Assembly (NCBI GenBank): GCA_037039685.1
Contig: JAWNGF010000001.1
Location: 930,001-994,000 of the forward strand
Source: Ceratobasidium sp. AG-K
Taxonomy: Eukaryota; Basidiomycota; Agaricomycetes; Cantharellales; Ceratobasidiaceae
Direction of reading: 5' to 3'
Length of the DNA stretch: 64,000 nucleotides
Positions 23,240-35,623 of the stretch are shown piece by piece (the stretch's first letter is position 1; each line of letters starts with the position of its first letter). The position numbers and the translations under genes are program-made. The notes under the pieces are model-generated. The model did no database searches and was not told the DNA's origin. It saw only the letters and a program-made list of their open reading frames with translations.

Positions 23240-25845
23240 CTACAAAACAAGCTCCTCAAACCGATAATCCCCAATCGCAACAGCCTCGGCCGCCAATTGT
23301 GCCCGCCGCTGCTTCCTCCACTCTTCCTTGCTCTGCCAGCTCGCGCCCGCGCTGGGAGGTTGTTGCTGTCCAGACTTTTGATCGAGTGCGTCTTCGGCTG
23401 CGAATGGTGCAAGTGGTGCAGCGAGCGTTTGGAGTGCGTCGTTGTGCGCTGGGAGGGGTGAGAGGCTTGTTGATAGTGAACGTAGGAGGCTGTGTGCGGG
23501 GCGGTGCTGGAGAAGGGTGAGAAGGTGGGCGTCGAGCAAGGCTTGGGTAAAGTTTAAGATCTAAAACCAGCTGTGAGATGTGACTGAATGCCGCATATAT
23601 CGTGTCACTCACGTGTTCCAAGGCAGGTATCATCCCGGCCCCCTTGATTTTTTTCTTGCCCGTGCTCGCACTGACGCCCACATTCTTTCTGCTCTTATTC
23701 CCCATCCAGGATTCGCCCTGCAGGCCCTCTAGCTCCCAAACGTCAAACTGCAACCCGCGTTTGAGCCATCCGTCAAGCACTTTGAGAACATGCACAATGT
23801 CTTCCGCGTCTCGCAAGTGCGCGCGCAGGGCTAGTCGGAGCGGGGCAGGGGAGGTAGGATATGCAATTAAATGCGCGAGAGCATTTTGGAGGGGGGGAGC
23901 GTTGGATAGTGGGGTAGAGGCTAATGAATCGGTGGAAGCAGGATGTAATGGGATGAGCAGATCCCGGATTGTCGCAATGATTTCGTCCTCGGGAATATTA
24001 GGTATGTGCTGTAGCGCACTCAGCATAATGGGCTACACACTCCTGATTAGCATTCATCAAGCATCCGACAAACGGGACTCACCCAATCCCGTTTTCTCCT
24101 CAACGCCCCATACAACCCCCCGGGCCCACCCAGCATCCCCTGCCCAGCTGCGCCTCTCCAAATTAGCGCAGACACGATCCCAGACGCAAACGGCGGGCCA
24201 TCCTTCTTTTCCTCCTTGTCCTCGGGAGGAAATGCAGCTTCTACAAGTGCGGCCGCAAACGCACTCGGAAACGGAATCTTGGCGGCCGCCTTGGTCGCGC
24301 TCGCCAGTGTCCCTTGAGCTGTAGAACCAGCATTTGCGGACGCAGAGTCGGCCTCGGTCTCGACCCAGCGGAAAAATGCAGCGTCGGCTTGGGAAACTCG
24401 TCCCGCTTGGACGTCTTTTCGGATTCGTTCGACGAGCGAGGCACGGTTTTCGTCTTGTACCAAGGTCGTAGGAGCGAGCCAGTTGACTGTAGATCGCGCA
24501 GCACCGAGGACAGAGGCAATATTGGACGTGCGAGGGAGAGTTAAGGACGCCCCGAGGATGTAGCCAGCGAGTGTTATGACGAGGTGGGTTGAGGTAGAGC
24601 CTGAGGTTGAAACGTTCAGATCCGAAGGGGAGGGGAGTGGCGATGGGAGGGCGACGACTCGTTCGGCGAGTAGTATAGAGTACTCGGTGTTCCACATCAA
24701 GAGCGCTAATTTGGCTGGGGAGGTCGTGGTAATACCGACGATGACAATAATCGAGTCCTTCAGTGCGTGAATGGCAAGGGAAGAGGGAAGGAGGCCAGTC
24801 GAAGAGGTACTAGTGGGAAGTGCAAGCCCTTGGAGCTGCAACGGACTCGGTAGAGGAGTGGCGACCAGTGATCGAGACGAAGCCGAAAGCGCAAACGTCG
24901 AGCATAATCCGGACGATTCTGCACACCAGTCATTACCCTGATGCACAAATTAAGCAAATACACTCACGTAGGACACTAAATGACCCAGATTCTGAACACG
25001 AGGCACCTACAATCGTCTAACCAGACATAAGCCTAATCCAAACTAACGTATAGCTACTCACCGACGCAGTAATCCCAACCAACTCGACAATCCCAATCGC
25101 ACTCAGTACGTCCTCGGAAATAACTATCCCACTCAACCACGCCTTTTCTCCTTCCCTGAGCAAGACGAGCACAACAGCATCTCCCAATGCGGCAGAAACG
25201 AATCCACCCGCAACGGGGAAGAACCAGCTCTCTAGCACCATGCCGGGCCTCGACGCAGGTTGAACAGAAACGGCCTCGAGCCCGTCCGAGACCAACGAGA
25301 CCTTTCCGTCTTCGTGAACGACAACGACTCGATCTGGGAGTGCAGCACACGCATGGATTCTCGATATTCGGGTATCAAACTGAAAAGAGCATTAGCAAAA
25401 GTACCAGCAAATAGCTGACATACACACCTTGAGCTGAGCATACTCTGGCGCCTCGGCCGTACTCTCTATGGGCCTAGACCACGCCGCCAAGACCCGCCCA
25501 TCCTTTTTGCCTTCGCGCGCAATGGCAGCATACGTCCGCTGCACCTGGTTCGAATGGATCACCGTCACAGCTGGAGATGAGAACTTTGACGTCGACGCAA
25601 ACGCAGCTGGGCCGTCACTCGCTCCCGAAATCTACCAAGTGGATCATTAGAGTAAGTCCCAGGATTAACCAAAAGTCCGTCCAAGCTAAATTAAAAAAGT
25701 CCACACCAGTACTCACCGCAACCGAATGAATCCCCACATCCTGAACAGCAACCGTCACCGCATCCGCATTCGGACAATCCCTCGACACGAGCACCCTCCC
25801 CGACTTGAAACTCGCCAACCGAACGGGCTCGCCGATCCCAGCCAT
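23240..25845 (-). CDS. 758-residue propeller-like protein, possible nucleolar t-UTP type
   Basis: Exons are 25845-25717, 25631-25428, 25379-25062, 25016-24968, 24918-24083, 24032-23613 and 23560-23240, in one intact frame. The N-terminal half has short beta-strand-like repeats with acidic-glycine turns such as VVVVHEDGKVSLV and is likely a propeller. The second half is helical, and the last residues form a basic, Glu/Leu-ended helix. The overall plan (propeller then helical C-terminus, about 750 residues) resembles small-subunit processome proteins such as NOL11 or Utp8, but I recognise no diagnostic motif, so this is a weak guess. The acceptor for exon 5 was chosen because it gives a 49-nt intron; an alternative AG would leave only 30 nt. 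Confidence 0.75.
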
Positions 25846-26065
25846 GTCGAGAACCAAAACAAAATTTGGGATGAAATTCACAAGCGCCAGGCGGTAAATG
25901 ACAGCATGGATTAAATAATCATGACTCCAGGTATAAGTACATACAGACATAGTTCATGGTACTCGTAAACGAGAGCGGGGATGCAAACATGCAACATAAT
26001 ATCCAATCGCCAGCACGGCATGGGAATCACCAACACGACATGACGAACGACACGACATGTGCGAA

Positions 26066-29000
26066 TCAACGACGCTTGGACCCCAAAACAGCCTTGGGAC
26101 CCCTCCGCACAGCGGTATACACAAACACAACCAACACCACCGCAAACTGCACAAACAACAAGGCCTCCAAGAACGTATTCATCGATTTCTGCTGCAGCTT
26201 CCGCGCGAGCTCGAATCCGCGCTTTTCTTCCTCGCGTCGAGCCACGCCGTCGCCGCCAATCTCGGAATCGTCGGCCGCATAGTCGGATACGCCGTCGTCT
26301 GCCTTGTGTCGACGTCGCATCGACAGTCGACCGAGGCTCGTGCACGGCGGGACCCCTTGAATGCGTCTTCACCTGCCGAGGACATCCCGGGGTCGTCCTC
26401 CATCGCTTGGATTCGGGTGTACAAGTCCCGGATCTGGACCTCCCACGGCTCGAGCGGCTCGTCCTTGGAGAATACCAGCCTGAGGTTTGAGCGTTTGCGC
26501 TGGATCGCCTTGGACTCGACGATCGTGGGCGGTTGATCCTGGCCGTTGAAGAGGTCCTTGCCTTTCACGACACCGTCAAACAACGGATCGAGCGCAGCCC
26601 GGAGCTGAGCCATCGTACTGTCCTCTCGAGGGAACGCACTCCCAGGTTCTTCAGTCATGGGCGAAATCGCAGTCAAACCACCAGGAACGCGCAACGTCGA
26701 TGCAGGAGTAAGATATACCTCCTGCTGCGAAGGCGTAACAAACTCGGAACGGGAGCCAAGTTCAGACCGGGGCGGAAACTCCGACTTCGGCGTGACAAAC
26801 TCGGACCTGGGCGTAACAAATCCCTCATCCTCCGTACCCCTCGCAGGCGTCACAGGCGAATCTTGGTACGGCGTCGTGTCACCCTGTACTGTCGTTGGAG
26901 ACGAGACAGGACTGGGCAACGACTTGCCAAACACCACGCTCGAAAGCGACTTGCGGATCCGCGGGGGTTGGTCTTGGCCCGGGTCGCCATGCCGCGGTTC
27001 CCGAGTGCGCGTTTGGTCGAGCCGGGTTTGGACGTGTTGGAGACTTGGCGTGCGCGGGGGTTGGGGTGGCCGACGCCGAGGCTGCCAAAGGTGGAGTTGG
27101 TGGGGGTGGAGGGCTTCGAGTCGGGGGCCATGGAAGCTGCAAGTTCCGAGGCGAGGTCGACAAGGGGTCGGTTGGTGTCGAGGTCCGTAGCGTTCCCGTC
27201 ATCTGAACGAAAATTAGTTTACGTCGCTGGGATAGTATTGAAACGCACCTGGAAGCTCCGCACCCAACTCGGCCGCCAACTCTAACAACGCACCCCCCTT
27301 TTTCCTCCCACGCACGCTACCAGTCCACCCAGGCTCGTCCAAATCATCCGGAATCTCGAGTTGCAGCCCAGGTCGTCGCTTCTCTTCCTCTCCGCCAGAC
27401 CCTCCGCTCCCACTGGCAGACCGTTCGACCTCGACCTCGTGCTCGAGACGCTCGCAGACGCGTTTAAGATCATCGGCTTCGGATTGGGCATGTTCGAGCA
27501 TTTCTTTGAGGCTGTCGCGCTGTTGTTGGATCTCTTCGTTTGTCGCCTGAAGTTCGTTGATCTTGGCGACGAGTTGCTGGGCTGCACCATCGTTAGTGGG
27601 ACGAACAAAACTGAGAGAGGGAGGGAAACCAGGCAAGGCGAGAATAAACCTAGATAGAGACTCACCAAGTAACCGCGTCGACATGGGCGACATATCCACC
27701 TCCTCCTCAGCCGCCAAACTCGGAAACGGCAACACCCCAGCACTAAGTTGCGTCGGACTAGGACTCATGGCCACAGGACTCGTCACCGCCCTCGGACTCG
27801 CGTTTATTCTCAACGTAGACAGCTTCGGACTCGTACTCCCAGCCAGTCCAAGCGAAGGGATCTCGGACTCCCAGCCAGCCCGAGTGAAGGCAGCTTGGGA
27901 CTCGACTCGGCATCTGTGCCCTCTTCAACAACCGTACTAACCATCCGCGTATCCAATGCGGCCTGGAGGGACGGAACCTTGCCCAACCCAGCATACGAAT
28001 TTGCGCGCTGGTGTCTGAGCATCGACGGTTTGACGGGGGTGTGTTTCGGCGACACGGCTTGACGGGGCGGGACCGCGTTCGATTGGGCCCGCGTAGGGCG
28101 CACCGACGTTCGTCCAGGAGTAACAGGGGAAATCGTCGACACGGCGCGCGCAGGAGACCCACGAACCGTAGCCGCTCGACTAGGCTCGATAGCCGGTCGA
28201 ACTCCACCCCTCAACGACCTAAATTCGGGCCTCCACGTCGCACTCGGTGCAAAATCCTCCGGCATAGGCGGGGTAGGTTCCGTCGGCGGCTTGCGATGAC
28301 CCGCACTCCTCGCCCGCACGCGCTTCTCTTTTTCCGCTCGGCCTCTGTCCTCAGTCCCTCATTCGCCTTTTCAGCTTCTCCTAGTCGGGCACGGAGACTC
28401 TCGGCCTCGGCTTGGAGCCTTCTCATCCGCGCTGCGCCTTCAGACTGGGCTTTGGCGGTGGCTTCTTCGAGTTCTTGGACGCGCGCGAGGAGGGCGCTGT
28501 TGGCGTCTGTAAATGGTTCACGGCAGCGGGTGAGACGCTCACTCGGCGCGTTGCCGACGAGGGGGGGCGAGCAGGGGGCGGAGACGACAACCCGGCATGC
28601 AGGGCGGCGATACGTTCGGCCTGGGTCGGGACCAGCCGGGCCGCAGGTGCCATATCCACCGAATTGTTGGCTGAATGAGTGGGGGTAAAGATTCTGTGGG
28701 CTTCAAGTGAATCGGGCGTTGGGGTAGCCACGTCTCGTCTGGGTGTGCCGCTCTCCATGTCTGAATCGTCGGAACACGTGGACCAGCTCGAAGACCGGTT
28801 CGTAGGAAGACGCTCGGCCGGATGGGACAGCGACGTGCGGGGAGAAATGGGCAGTCGAGCGAGCAGGGCCTCGCGTTTTGCAAACATCAACTTGTTTTCT
28901 TCTAATAGCGACCGCGAGGCTAGGGCAGCTGCGTCCAGTTCTGTGTGACAAGTCAAGTTAGCTCAGTTCAAAGGAATAAATGACATGAGGCACCTCGTTC

Positions 29001-29231
29001 CCGGTTACGTACAACACTCCCAGCGACATTGAGCATGTCGTCAATCTCCGTCAGCGAATGACGTTCTGGTTTTTCTTCGCTGTACGGCGGAGGGGCGTCG
29101 GGGGATAGGGGCCGGGCTCGAGCAGGCGTATGAGACTGGGTGCGCATCCGGGCTGGACTGGGCATGTTGCTCGGTCGCCGCGTCTGGCTGGGCGGTCGGG
29201 GGCGCGTTATCGGCGAGGTCGAGGACAGCAT
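26066..29231 (-). CDS. Long coiled-coil protein with C-terminal membrane anchor, five frame breaks
   Basis: Function unknown. Exons are 29231-28994, 28940-27666, 27581-27249 and 27202-26066; about 995 residues after adding one base at each of five places: a G7 run at 28561-28567, T5 at 28329-28333, near 27865, near 27021-27027, and C4 at 26353-26356. The total then becomes a multiple of three. Features: Pro/Ser-rich N-terminus, coiled coils (VQELEEATAKAQSEG; KINELQATNEEIQQQRD), Ser/Pro linkers with a short internal duplication of PSLGLAGS, a repeated SEF motif, and a C-terminal hydrophobic segment (LLFVQFAVVLVVFVYTAV) before a basic end. This suggests a tail-anchored golgin-like or Sec2-like trafficking protein; that is inference only. 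The many indels make a pseudogene possible but less likely. Confidence 0.6.
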
Positions 29232-30464
29232 CGTGGTCGTAAGCGAGGCACCAACAAGATTATTCTAGGCAGCCTCGGGTATTAAGAAACAAAAGAAAGA
29301 CAAAACGCAACCGTGGCCGTCGAACCGATCCGGCTCGCACACACGTGACGTGACCTACACGTGTGTCGCCCCACCGCTTTAAGGAATCCTTCATTGTAGA
29401 TAGGGGCAATCATCCCCGCATAGATCCATTCGGCAGGTGCCAGAACATCTCATTTCGATCCTTCTGCACGTATCAGGTTATACGGTGGTTCCTTGCACTC
29501 GATAGGTATAACGATGGACACTACTGTTCGAGGCCTGATTCTAGGCAGACCTATATCAGGGTATATGAAGTCAAAATCTAGTTCTTTAGCCACCCCCCTA
29601 CTCAGGCCAGACTGTATCACTCAACTCCCTCAACCCCATTACCGAGCACCATTTACGGCCAAGCTCCGAGCCTAGCCCGTAATATCGAAATTCCAGACTT
29701 AAGAAATTCACCCGCTCGAAGATTTCCTCGATAACCTTTGGACACGAGGCAGACGTTCTGTTGGAACTCGAGTACTCGCCATCTCGCAATACGCCCGTCT
29801 CGAGATACCGAGACCTACTCTCTCGCATCTCAACGGAGCACGACTCGCGACATGTGCAAGATTCATCTCAGTCTGCGGGCTGAAACTAGTAAAGTCGAGC
29901 ACCCTCGATCGAGCCATCTCGATGACATGCACAGATGAACGTGGTAGATCACCCTGCTGGTCACACGGATCTCGATCCTCAGCTGTCACTCTGTAAATTC
30001 GCCGAGCCCAAGCGCTGAGCACCCAATTGATACGCTAACGTGCCACCCAGCCCCGTTGACTCGAGCCCCCAGCCACTTTGCACTAAAGGTTATTTTGTGC
30101 CCGGACGCACACGGGTTTGGTTTTCACTGACCGTTTATCGAGAAAAGGGGGTCTGAGGTTATTCCAAACAAGGCAGGTAACGATGATCTACTCGAGTCTA
30201 TCTAAATTACGTATTCTGGCAGAGAGACGAACAGTCGTACTAGTCTAGTTTGTCACCCTCACGTCGTTGGCGCCAGGGTCTGTGCCCGAGCTGGGCCGAT
30301 GAGCATAGAAGCCTATTATAGCAATCACGCGCCATTCAACGGACAAAAGGCCGAGCTTCAAAGCTCAGTATTCAATATTGCGTATAAGCATGCAAAGAAC
30401 GAAAAGGGTATCCAAAAAATAAATCCCAGACCAAGCAAGAACAAGACACAAACCCAACAAAAAC
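29232..30464. other. Intergenic region, no gene seen
   Basis: About 1.2 kb with only short, low-quality open frames. I see no transposon ends, tRNA or conserved motif. Confidence 0.4.
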
Positions 30465-30797
30465 TCAACGATCCTTGCAACAGACAAACAACGCCGCCCT
30501 CCTAAGCATCTTGAGTACCACTGGCTGACTCTCGACTTCATCCTTCACCCGCCTCCGAAATGCATCCAACTCGGCGCCCCAATTGCGCATCTCCTCATTG
30601 TGCCGATGCCGCGCCCGGACATTTTCCTTCGCGCACTCGAAACATCCTATACGCGGGTCGACGGATGGGTGTGAACATGTTACAAGGGCGGGTGGGATAG
30701 ACGGGTCAAGTGTAAACTCGGGTTCGAGGAGTTCGTGCAGGGGTGCGTCTGGGTTTTCGAGCAACCAGGTCCGGAGGCGGGGTGAGAGTTCAGACAT
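30465..30797 (-). CDS. Small orphan protein, 110 residues
   Basis: Single-exon frame with balanced, protein-like composition: LSPRLRTWLLENPDAPLHEL, a Cys/His cluster (CSHP with GCFEC), and a charged helical second half. The four cysteines and a histidine could bind a metal, but the spacing matches no zinc finger I know. An ATATAAAA element lies 46 bp upstream on the same strand. Function unknown. Confidence 0.55.
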   Translation of the reverse strand: MSELSPRLRTWLLENPDAPLHELLEPEFTLDPSIPPALVTCSHPSVDPRIGCFECAKENVRARHRHNEEMRNWGAELDAFRRRVKDEVESQPVVLKMLRRAALFVCCKDR

Positions 30798-32008
30798 TGT
30801 AAGAGTAGTTGCTCGCTGCCATTGGTGTTGGATTCATGGAGGTTTTATATGCTATTGGTCTGCAAGTGCGGTTCTGCCAAGGCGGTGCGCCGATCCTTGT
30901 TCAGATTGGACCACCGCCAACAAGAGCGATAAATTTCCATAGGACCCGCTGCACAGAGCGCATGGACCGTCTGGACCACCGAGTTGCCATCGGCGCGGTC
31001 AAGGTCCGTTCACCTTGGTCTTACGGGTCACTGCCACGCGCACATTCGTTAATTAAAAAGCTTGAATAATGTAGACTTCCATGATCAGAACCATGGCGCA
31101 TTGGTCGGATTCTACGACGAGAGGCCTTCATTCTGGCTGAGCTGGAAACGCTCCAGGCTGTGCGGCGCTCGTGGAAAATGATAAATTTTCGATTGGCTGG
31201 TCGTGACTACACAGCCAGGCGCGCATGCTTTTCTAGGCGCTTTTACAATGTGTACGATCTGGTATAATGGATGCCGTCTCTCTAGGTTTCGCAGTGGTGA
31301 ATCATGTGCTATACAAATAAATCAGTTTCAGCGAAAGGTGTCACTAGCATACATTTAGTGCATGTAGCGTAGTCCTACATCAGTATTCGTATCTTTTAAC
31401 CTGCACCTGTCGTTTGCTTGCATTTCCTATGCCGCACGGTAGGTCCGATACGTCAAATATACGGAATATATCAGTAATGCAGGAGCGATATTGATGGTAC
31501 GCATATAGGCACCACATAGCGGTCGCAACCATTTCGCTTTGTGGTGAGCTGAATCGATATAGCTCCACTTCATTCCTTCGCCCACGGATGGCGTCATTTC
31601 ATCATTATCCATGCAAGGTTGCGGATGGGTTGTCAATTTGTTGGATTTCGTGCCGGCCCGGTCTGCCATGCTCAATTATAGGCTCCCTGATAAGATTCAC
31701 AGATCAATCAGTAACCAAGTGAACAGTTACGATGTTAATTATAGGTATGCAGCTTGGCACGAAGATGGAGCGGCTTGCCACAGCTCAATGACTTCAGGGG
31801 CGGGACGATCTGGGCTACAACGCATGGCTCTGTTTGAGCAGTGCTTCCTAACTAGTACCTTGGAAAGCACCCATGGGGCTGCCACCGCGACTTGTTGAAC
31901 CCGATAAGCACTTATCACTCCAGTTTGTAAAGAAAGTACTCTGTTGCAAACGCATACATCTAGACACTGTCACCGTCAGGGCGTGAATCGAACTACTACA
32001 ACTGCCCC
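30798..32008. other. Intergenic region
   Basis: Apart from the TATA element just upstream of the small gene at 30797, about 1.2 kb without supported features. Open frames are short and their composition looks random. Confidence 0.4.
30843..30850 (-). promoter_or_regulatory. TATA box
   Basis: ATATAAAA on the minus strand, 46 bp before the ATG at 30797. Confidence 0.5.
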
Positions 32009-33112
32009 TTAGAAAGAGAGGGTGGCACCAGCCGAAGCAACCGCGGCCTTGACCTTGGCAGCCTCAAGGAGGGTGTAAGTGTAAGGAGCCTTGGAGAAGG
32101 TGCCAGCGGAAGCGCTGTTCGAGGCACCGCCAAAGTCGTTGCCGCGAGCGACCGCAAAGCCACCATCGGTCGTGTAAAGGGGCTTCTTGACACCGCTGAG
32201 AGAGAAATCAGTAAGTAGTCATGGAAAGAGGTGATAAAGGACTGACCTCCAGACGTTGTTCTCAACAAGGAGCTGAGCACCTTGGCGGGTGTTGATGCCG
32301 TCGTTGGAGTTCTCGAAGCTAAGGGAGTGGTTAGAGCAAGCATAGAAGCTCAGCGAAACTTTGCGTACTAGTTGTTGAAGAGATGGCCGGTACCGAAGCG
32401 GAAGGAAGGCATGCGCGAGTTGAGGTTCGAGAACTTGTTCAAGGCGTATGTAACAGTGATAGCCTTGTCCTCGGCGCCGTTGTTGTCAGAGTGACCGACG
32501 AGCGACGCCTTGAAGTGGTCGTGCAGGTTCGAGTTGGTGATGCTGACAAAGGTGCTGCCGTGGGTGACATCGAGGAGACCGTCGTAGAAGTCCTTGTCGT
32601 GGTCGCGGTCGGAGGAAAGGTCGATATGGTCAACCCAGACCTTGGATGCCTCCTGGATACCAATGGCGTCACCGGCCGAAGCAAGGACCTTGGAGATCTT
32701 CAGGTTACGGATGATGACGTTGTTCTTCTTGTTGACACGGAGGCCAACGCCAACGAGAGAGGCACCAGACTTGCCGAGGACGGACTTGTTGGAGCCAACC
32801 TTGACAACGGTGTTACCGGTGATAGTGCCCGAGACCAGGACAATCTTGGCAGTGTCATCGGCGAGCGCAGAAGTAAGCGCTGCGAGAGTAGAAACAGTGA
32901 CTGTAGCACCACCAGCGCCACCAGTGGTCCTAAGGAATATATGCGTTAGCTTTTCGCCTATTCAAGAAAATAAAAGGTACGAACCCGCCCTGGGCAGCGT
33001 ATCCGATGTTGGCACTGTCGGTGGCACTAGCACGACGCTCCAGCGTCGGGGCACCAGTCACGAGCTGCGCAAGCACAGCGAGAACAGAGATGGAAGCAAC
33101 TGCGAAACGCAT
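32009..33112 (-). CDS. Secreted pectate lyase, PL1 family
   Basis: Calcium-dependent lyase that cleaves polygalacturonate in plant cell walls. Exons are 33112-32985, 32929-32369, 32318-32247 and 32195-32009, giving 315 residues. A signal peptide (MRFAVASISVLAVLAQLVTG) is followed by a likely Kex2-type LERR site. The parallel beta-helix carries the PL1 signatures: IGIQEASKVWVDHIDLSS with acidic calcium ligands (about D130, D143), FYDGLLDVTHGS, the DHFKASLVGHSD segment with the conserved Lys (about 183), and the RFGTGHLFNNYFENS segment with the catalytic Arg. Length is typical for fungal PL1. A TATA box lies 103 bp upstream. The frame is intact. Confidence 0.95.
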
Positions 33113-34939
33113 CTTGATAGATAGGGAATGTGGTTGGGAAAGAAAGTGTGTTGTGTGTGAAAGAAAAAAGAAAAGAAAACTGCTGTGAGGTCTTTAGGCC
33201 GAAATCTGCATGCGTTTTATAGACCAAATCCGCGATGGTCACCTCATAACGTGGGATGTCGCGTGTCGGCAGCCAAGACCATCAATTACCATATCGAAGC
33301 TTATCGTTGCAATGCAGCCCCTCGTTGCGAACTCATAAAGGCAATCAGACTTCCTCCACGTTACTGCCCTGGTTCCGTCGGGCCGCCTGTCGCGACGCCG
33401 AAACAGTTGCCCTGGTGTTCCGGGAGATATTACTTCCGTTTCGGGACAAGCGCCGGAATGCCTAAGTTCTTCGCGAATCAGTAGTTCATCCTGTGCCGTT
33501 TCAACTCAACAGAAGTGATAGGAATGTAGCTCACATTATCCGACAACTCTCCCAGTCGAGTTCGATGACTTCACTATTATGAACAACCGGAATCTTTGTT
33601 TTTCATTTTGTTATTTGGGAAATCCCAGCCAATCTACTGTTGTCATGTATGCACGATCCGCTTGACTTACACCCATTTCATTCGGTATGCCACATCAGCT
33701 TTGTTGGATTTTGTAGTACGTGTACACGGATGTCTAGATTTGATTGTCTCTGCCATGAATTCCAAATCGATTTGGTTTCAGCGGATGTGGGTCAATGCGG
33801 ATGTAAGCTGGAGGGGAATACAGAATATCCAAAACAAACCAATACTGTGTACCTCTATGTTCCGTGTTCCGCGCTATTCCCCAGGTCATGGGGTTTTCCA
33901 TAATGAAATGTTGGTTGAGTTCGCCATCGCATATCAAAGCAAAGTAAATCAAGTGAAGAATCGAGGAGCACACTTCTCAAGAAGCTCTGAATGGGTCACC
34001 TACGGTGCCAGGCAAGAGAGTCTCCTCGTAACTCCGTGGCGATGTACCCTAATTCTGCGGATATTTATCTGGGACGGCCCTCAATACCCGGCGGATTCGT
34101 AAGAGTGACCTAGCTTCTAATTATCAGCTATCAGTGGTTTAGGCGCCCAAGCGAGCAACCATTTGGGAGTCCCACATGTATGCGCATAAACATTCAAACA
34201 TAAGCATCTAAAACGAGGACCGGCCTAGACGAACGCCAGGCAAGAAACTTGCATGGTGGGTGGGCTTGAAAGTAAAGGGAAGGGGTTCGAGTCCACTGTC
34301 AATGTAGTGGTGCCGCTTCTAGGGGAATCGAGTAAACAGAGTTTGCAGTGCAGGTCCGGATGTTATGTGCTACTGAAAGTTGCCAGTTACTGGCCACGCA
34401 GTAGTCGGCTTGTGAAGACTTACTAAGGAGAGGCTCAAGTTTAGTTGTAGCAGGTTGCCGGAACCTCTCGGTCAATATAATAACATGTGCTGTTTTCCCA
34501 GCGAAGTTTGAGTTTGATTACTATGCCTCAAAGCAAGAGCAAAGCAAGAGCCATTCAAAACAAAAGGGTGGTGATACACAGGACCACTCATTAGTCAGCA
34601 TTCTATCCAGCGCTTGTTTGTATATATCCTGGCAACTTGAAGGACATTGTAGTCGGCCATGAGACTGCTTACGCTACCAATAAAATCTCCTAAAAATTCA
34701 ATCTCATTCTCCAGTTGGACCTCCAGGTTTGTTTACTCCAACATGTGATCAAAAACGTCCGCGACCTGCGCTCCTCACACGACCTCAAATCCCTCCGTTC
34801 CCAACATATACAATCTCGAGTCTCAAGGTTGAATCCCTCAATCTTAACCACAATCCCTGTTCGAGATTCGTCTTTATTTGCCACTTGCAAACGCTATCAC
34901 AACTCTTACAAGTATTAACGACTCTTAACAACTCACACA
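33113..34939. other. Intergenic region with pectate lyase promoter
   Basis: CTATAAAA at 33215-33222 on the minus strand is the likely TATA box of the pectate lyase. A TATATATC element at 34621 may serve the gene at 34940. A GGTTCGAGTCC string near 34284 resembles a tRNA B box but has no cloverleaf around it. The 168-codon frame at 33596-34102 does not look like protein. Confidence 0.45.
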
Positions 34940-35588
34940 ATGACTATCAGAGCCATCTTACGTCGCTCTCTCTTCCCCCCTTCCCTCACGGTTCAGAACA
35001 GTCCGATCCACTCCGTCGAGCTCCCTCAGGTCCTGCTTACTCCATTTGCCGAGGCTACTTTTGAGAACCGTCGCTTGGTCTGGTTCGTACTCGAGTCTAT
35101 TCACACCTATTTCAAGCACGACGGCGCGGTCATGCCGATGGCCCCCGATGAGCAGCTTCAAGTTCTCGCAGATTCATGTGATTCGCTGATGCTGTTCGCA
35201 TCTCGTCTGGAGATCAGCCTAGATAACTAAGTCTGGTCGGGCAACAAGATGGCAGGTCTCAGCAAGATGTACACTCAAATCGTGCTTGGCCTCGCCAACT
35301 TTTTGCTTTCCACGACGACTGTAAGTGACTTTAGTGGCCATAGTTAGAAAATGACACCTAATGGCCAGTTTAAATAATTAGGCTGGAGACACTCGCGGGC
35401 ACTTGCGGGAGACTCTGCACAAGGCTCGATCCTACCTTGCCTCTGATGATGAAGCCACTCAAACAATTGAGCACGATGTCGCAAACGTTGCCCGCGGATA
35501 CCGCACTCAGTGCCTTCTCGCTTCACGGTCGAGCGAATGCGTGCGCCCCAAAGGACTGCGGCGTCGATTGGGCGACAAGCTTAAGTAG
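34940..35588 (+). pseudogene. Orphan coding region interrupted by an in-frame stop
   Basis: Exons 34940-35320 and 35382-35588 form one frame across a GT-AG intron, except for a TAA at 35228-35230. Before the stop: a helical stretch with RRLVWFVLESIHTYF and LQVLADSCDSLMLFASRL. After it, still in frame, an ATG at 35249 begins MAGLSKMYTQIVLGLANFLL and runs through the intron to a charged C-terminus. It could be a broken gene of about 195 codons, or two short genes, the second starting at 35249. No known domain is seen. Confidence 0.4.
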
Positions 35589-35623
35589 ATGTTCAAGACA
35601 AAAGCAACAAGACCTGCAGTCTG

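Noticed and set aside
33596..34102. 168-codon plus-strand frame
   Set aside because: The composition looks random, with no splice or promoter support.
34200..34310. tRNA or SINE head suggested by a GGTTCGAGTCC box
   Set aside because: The T-arm stem does not pair fully and no D-arm or acceptor stem could be found.
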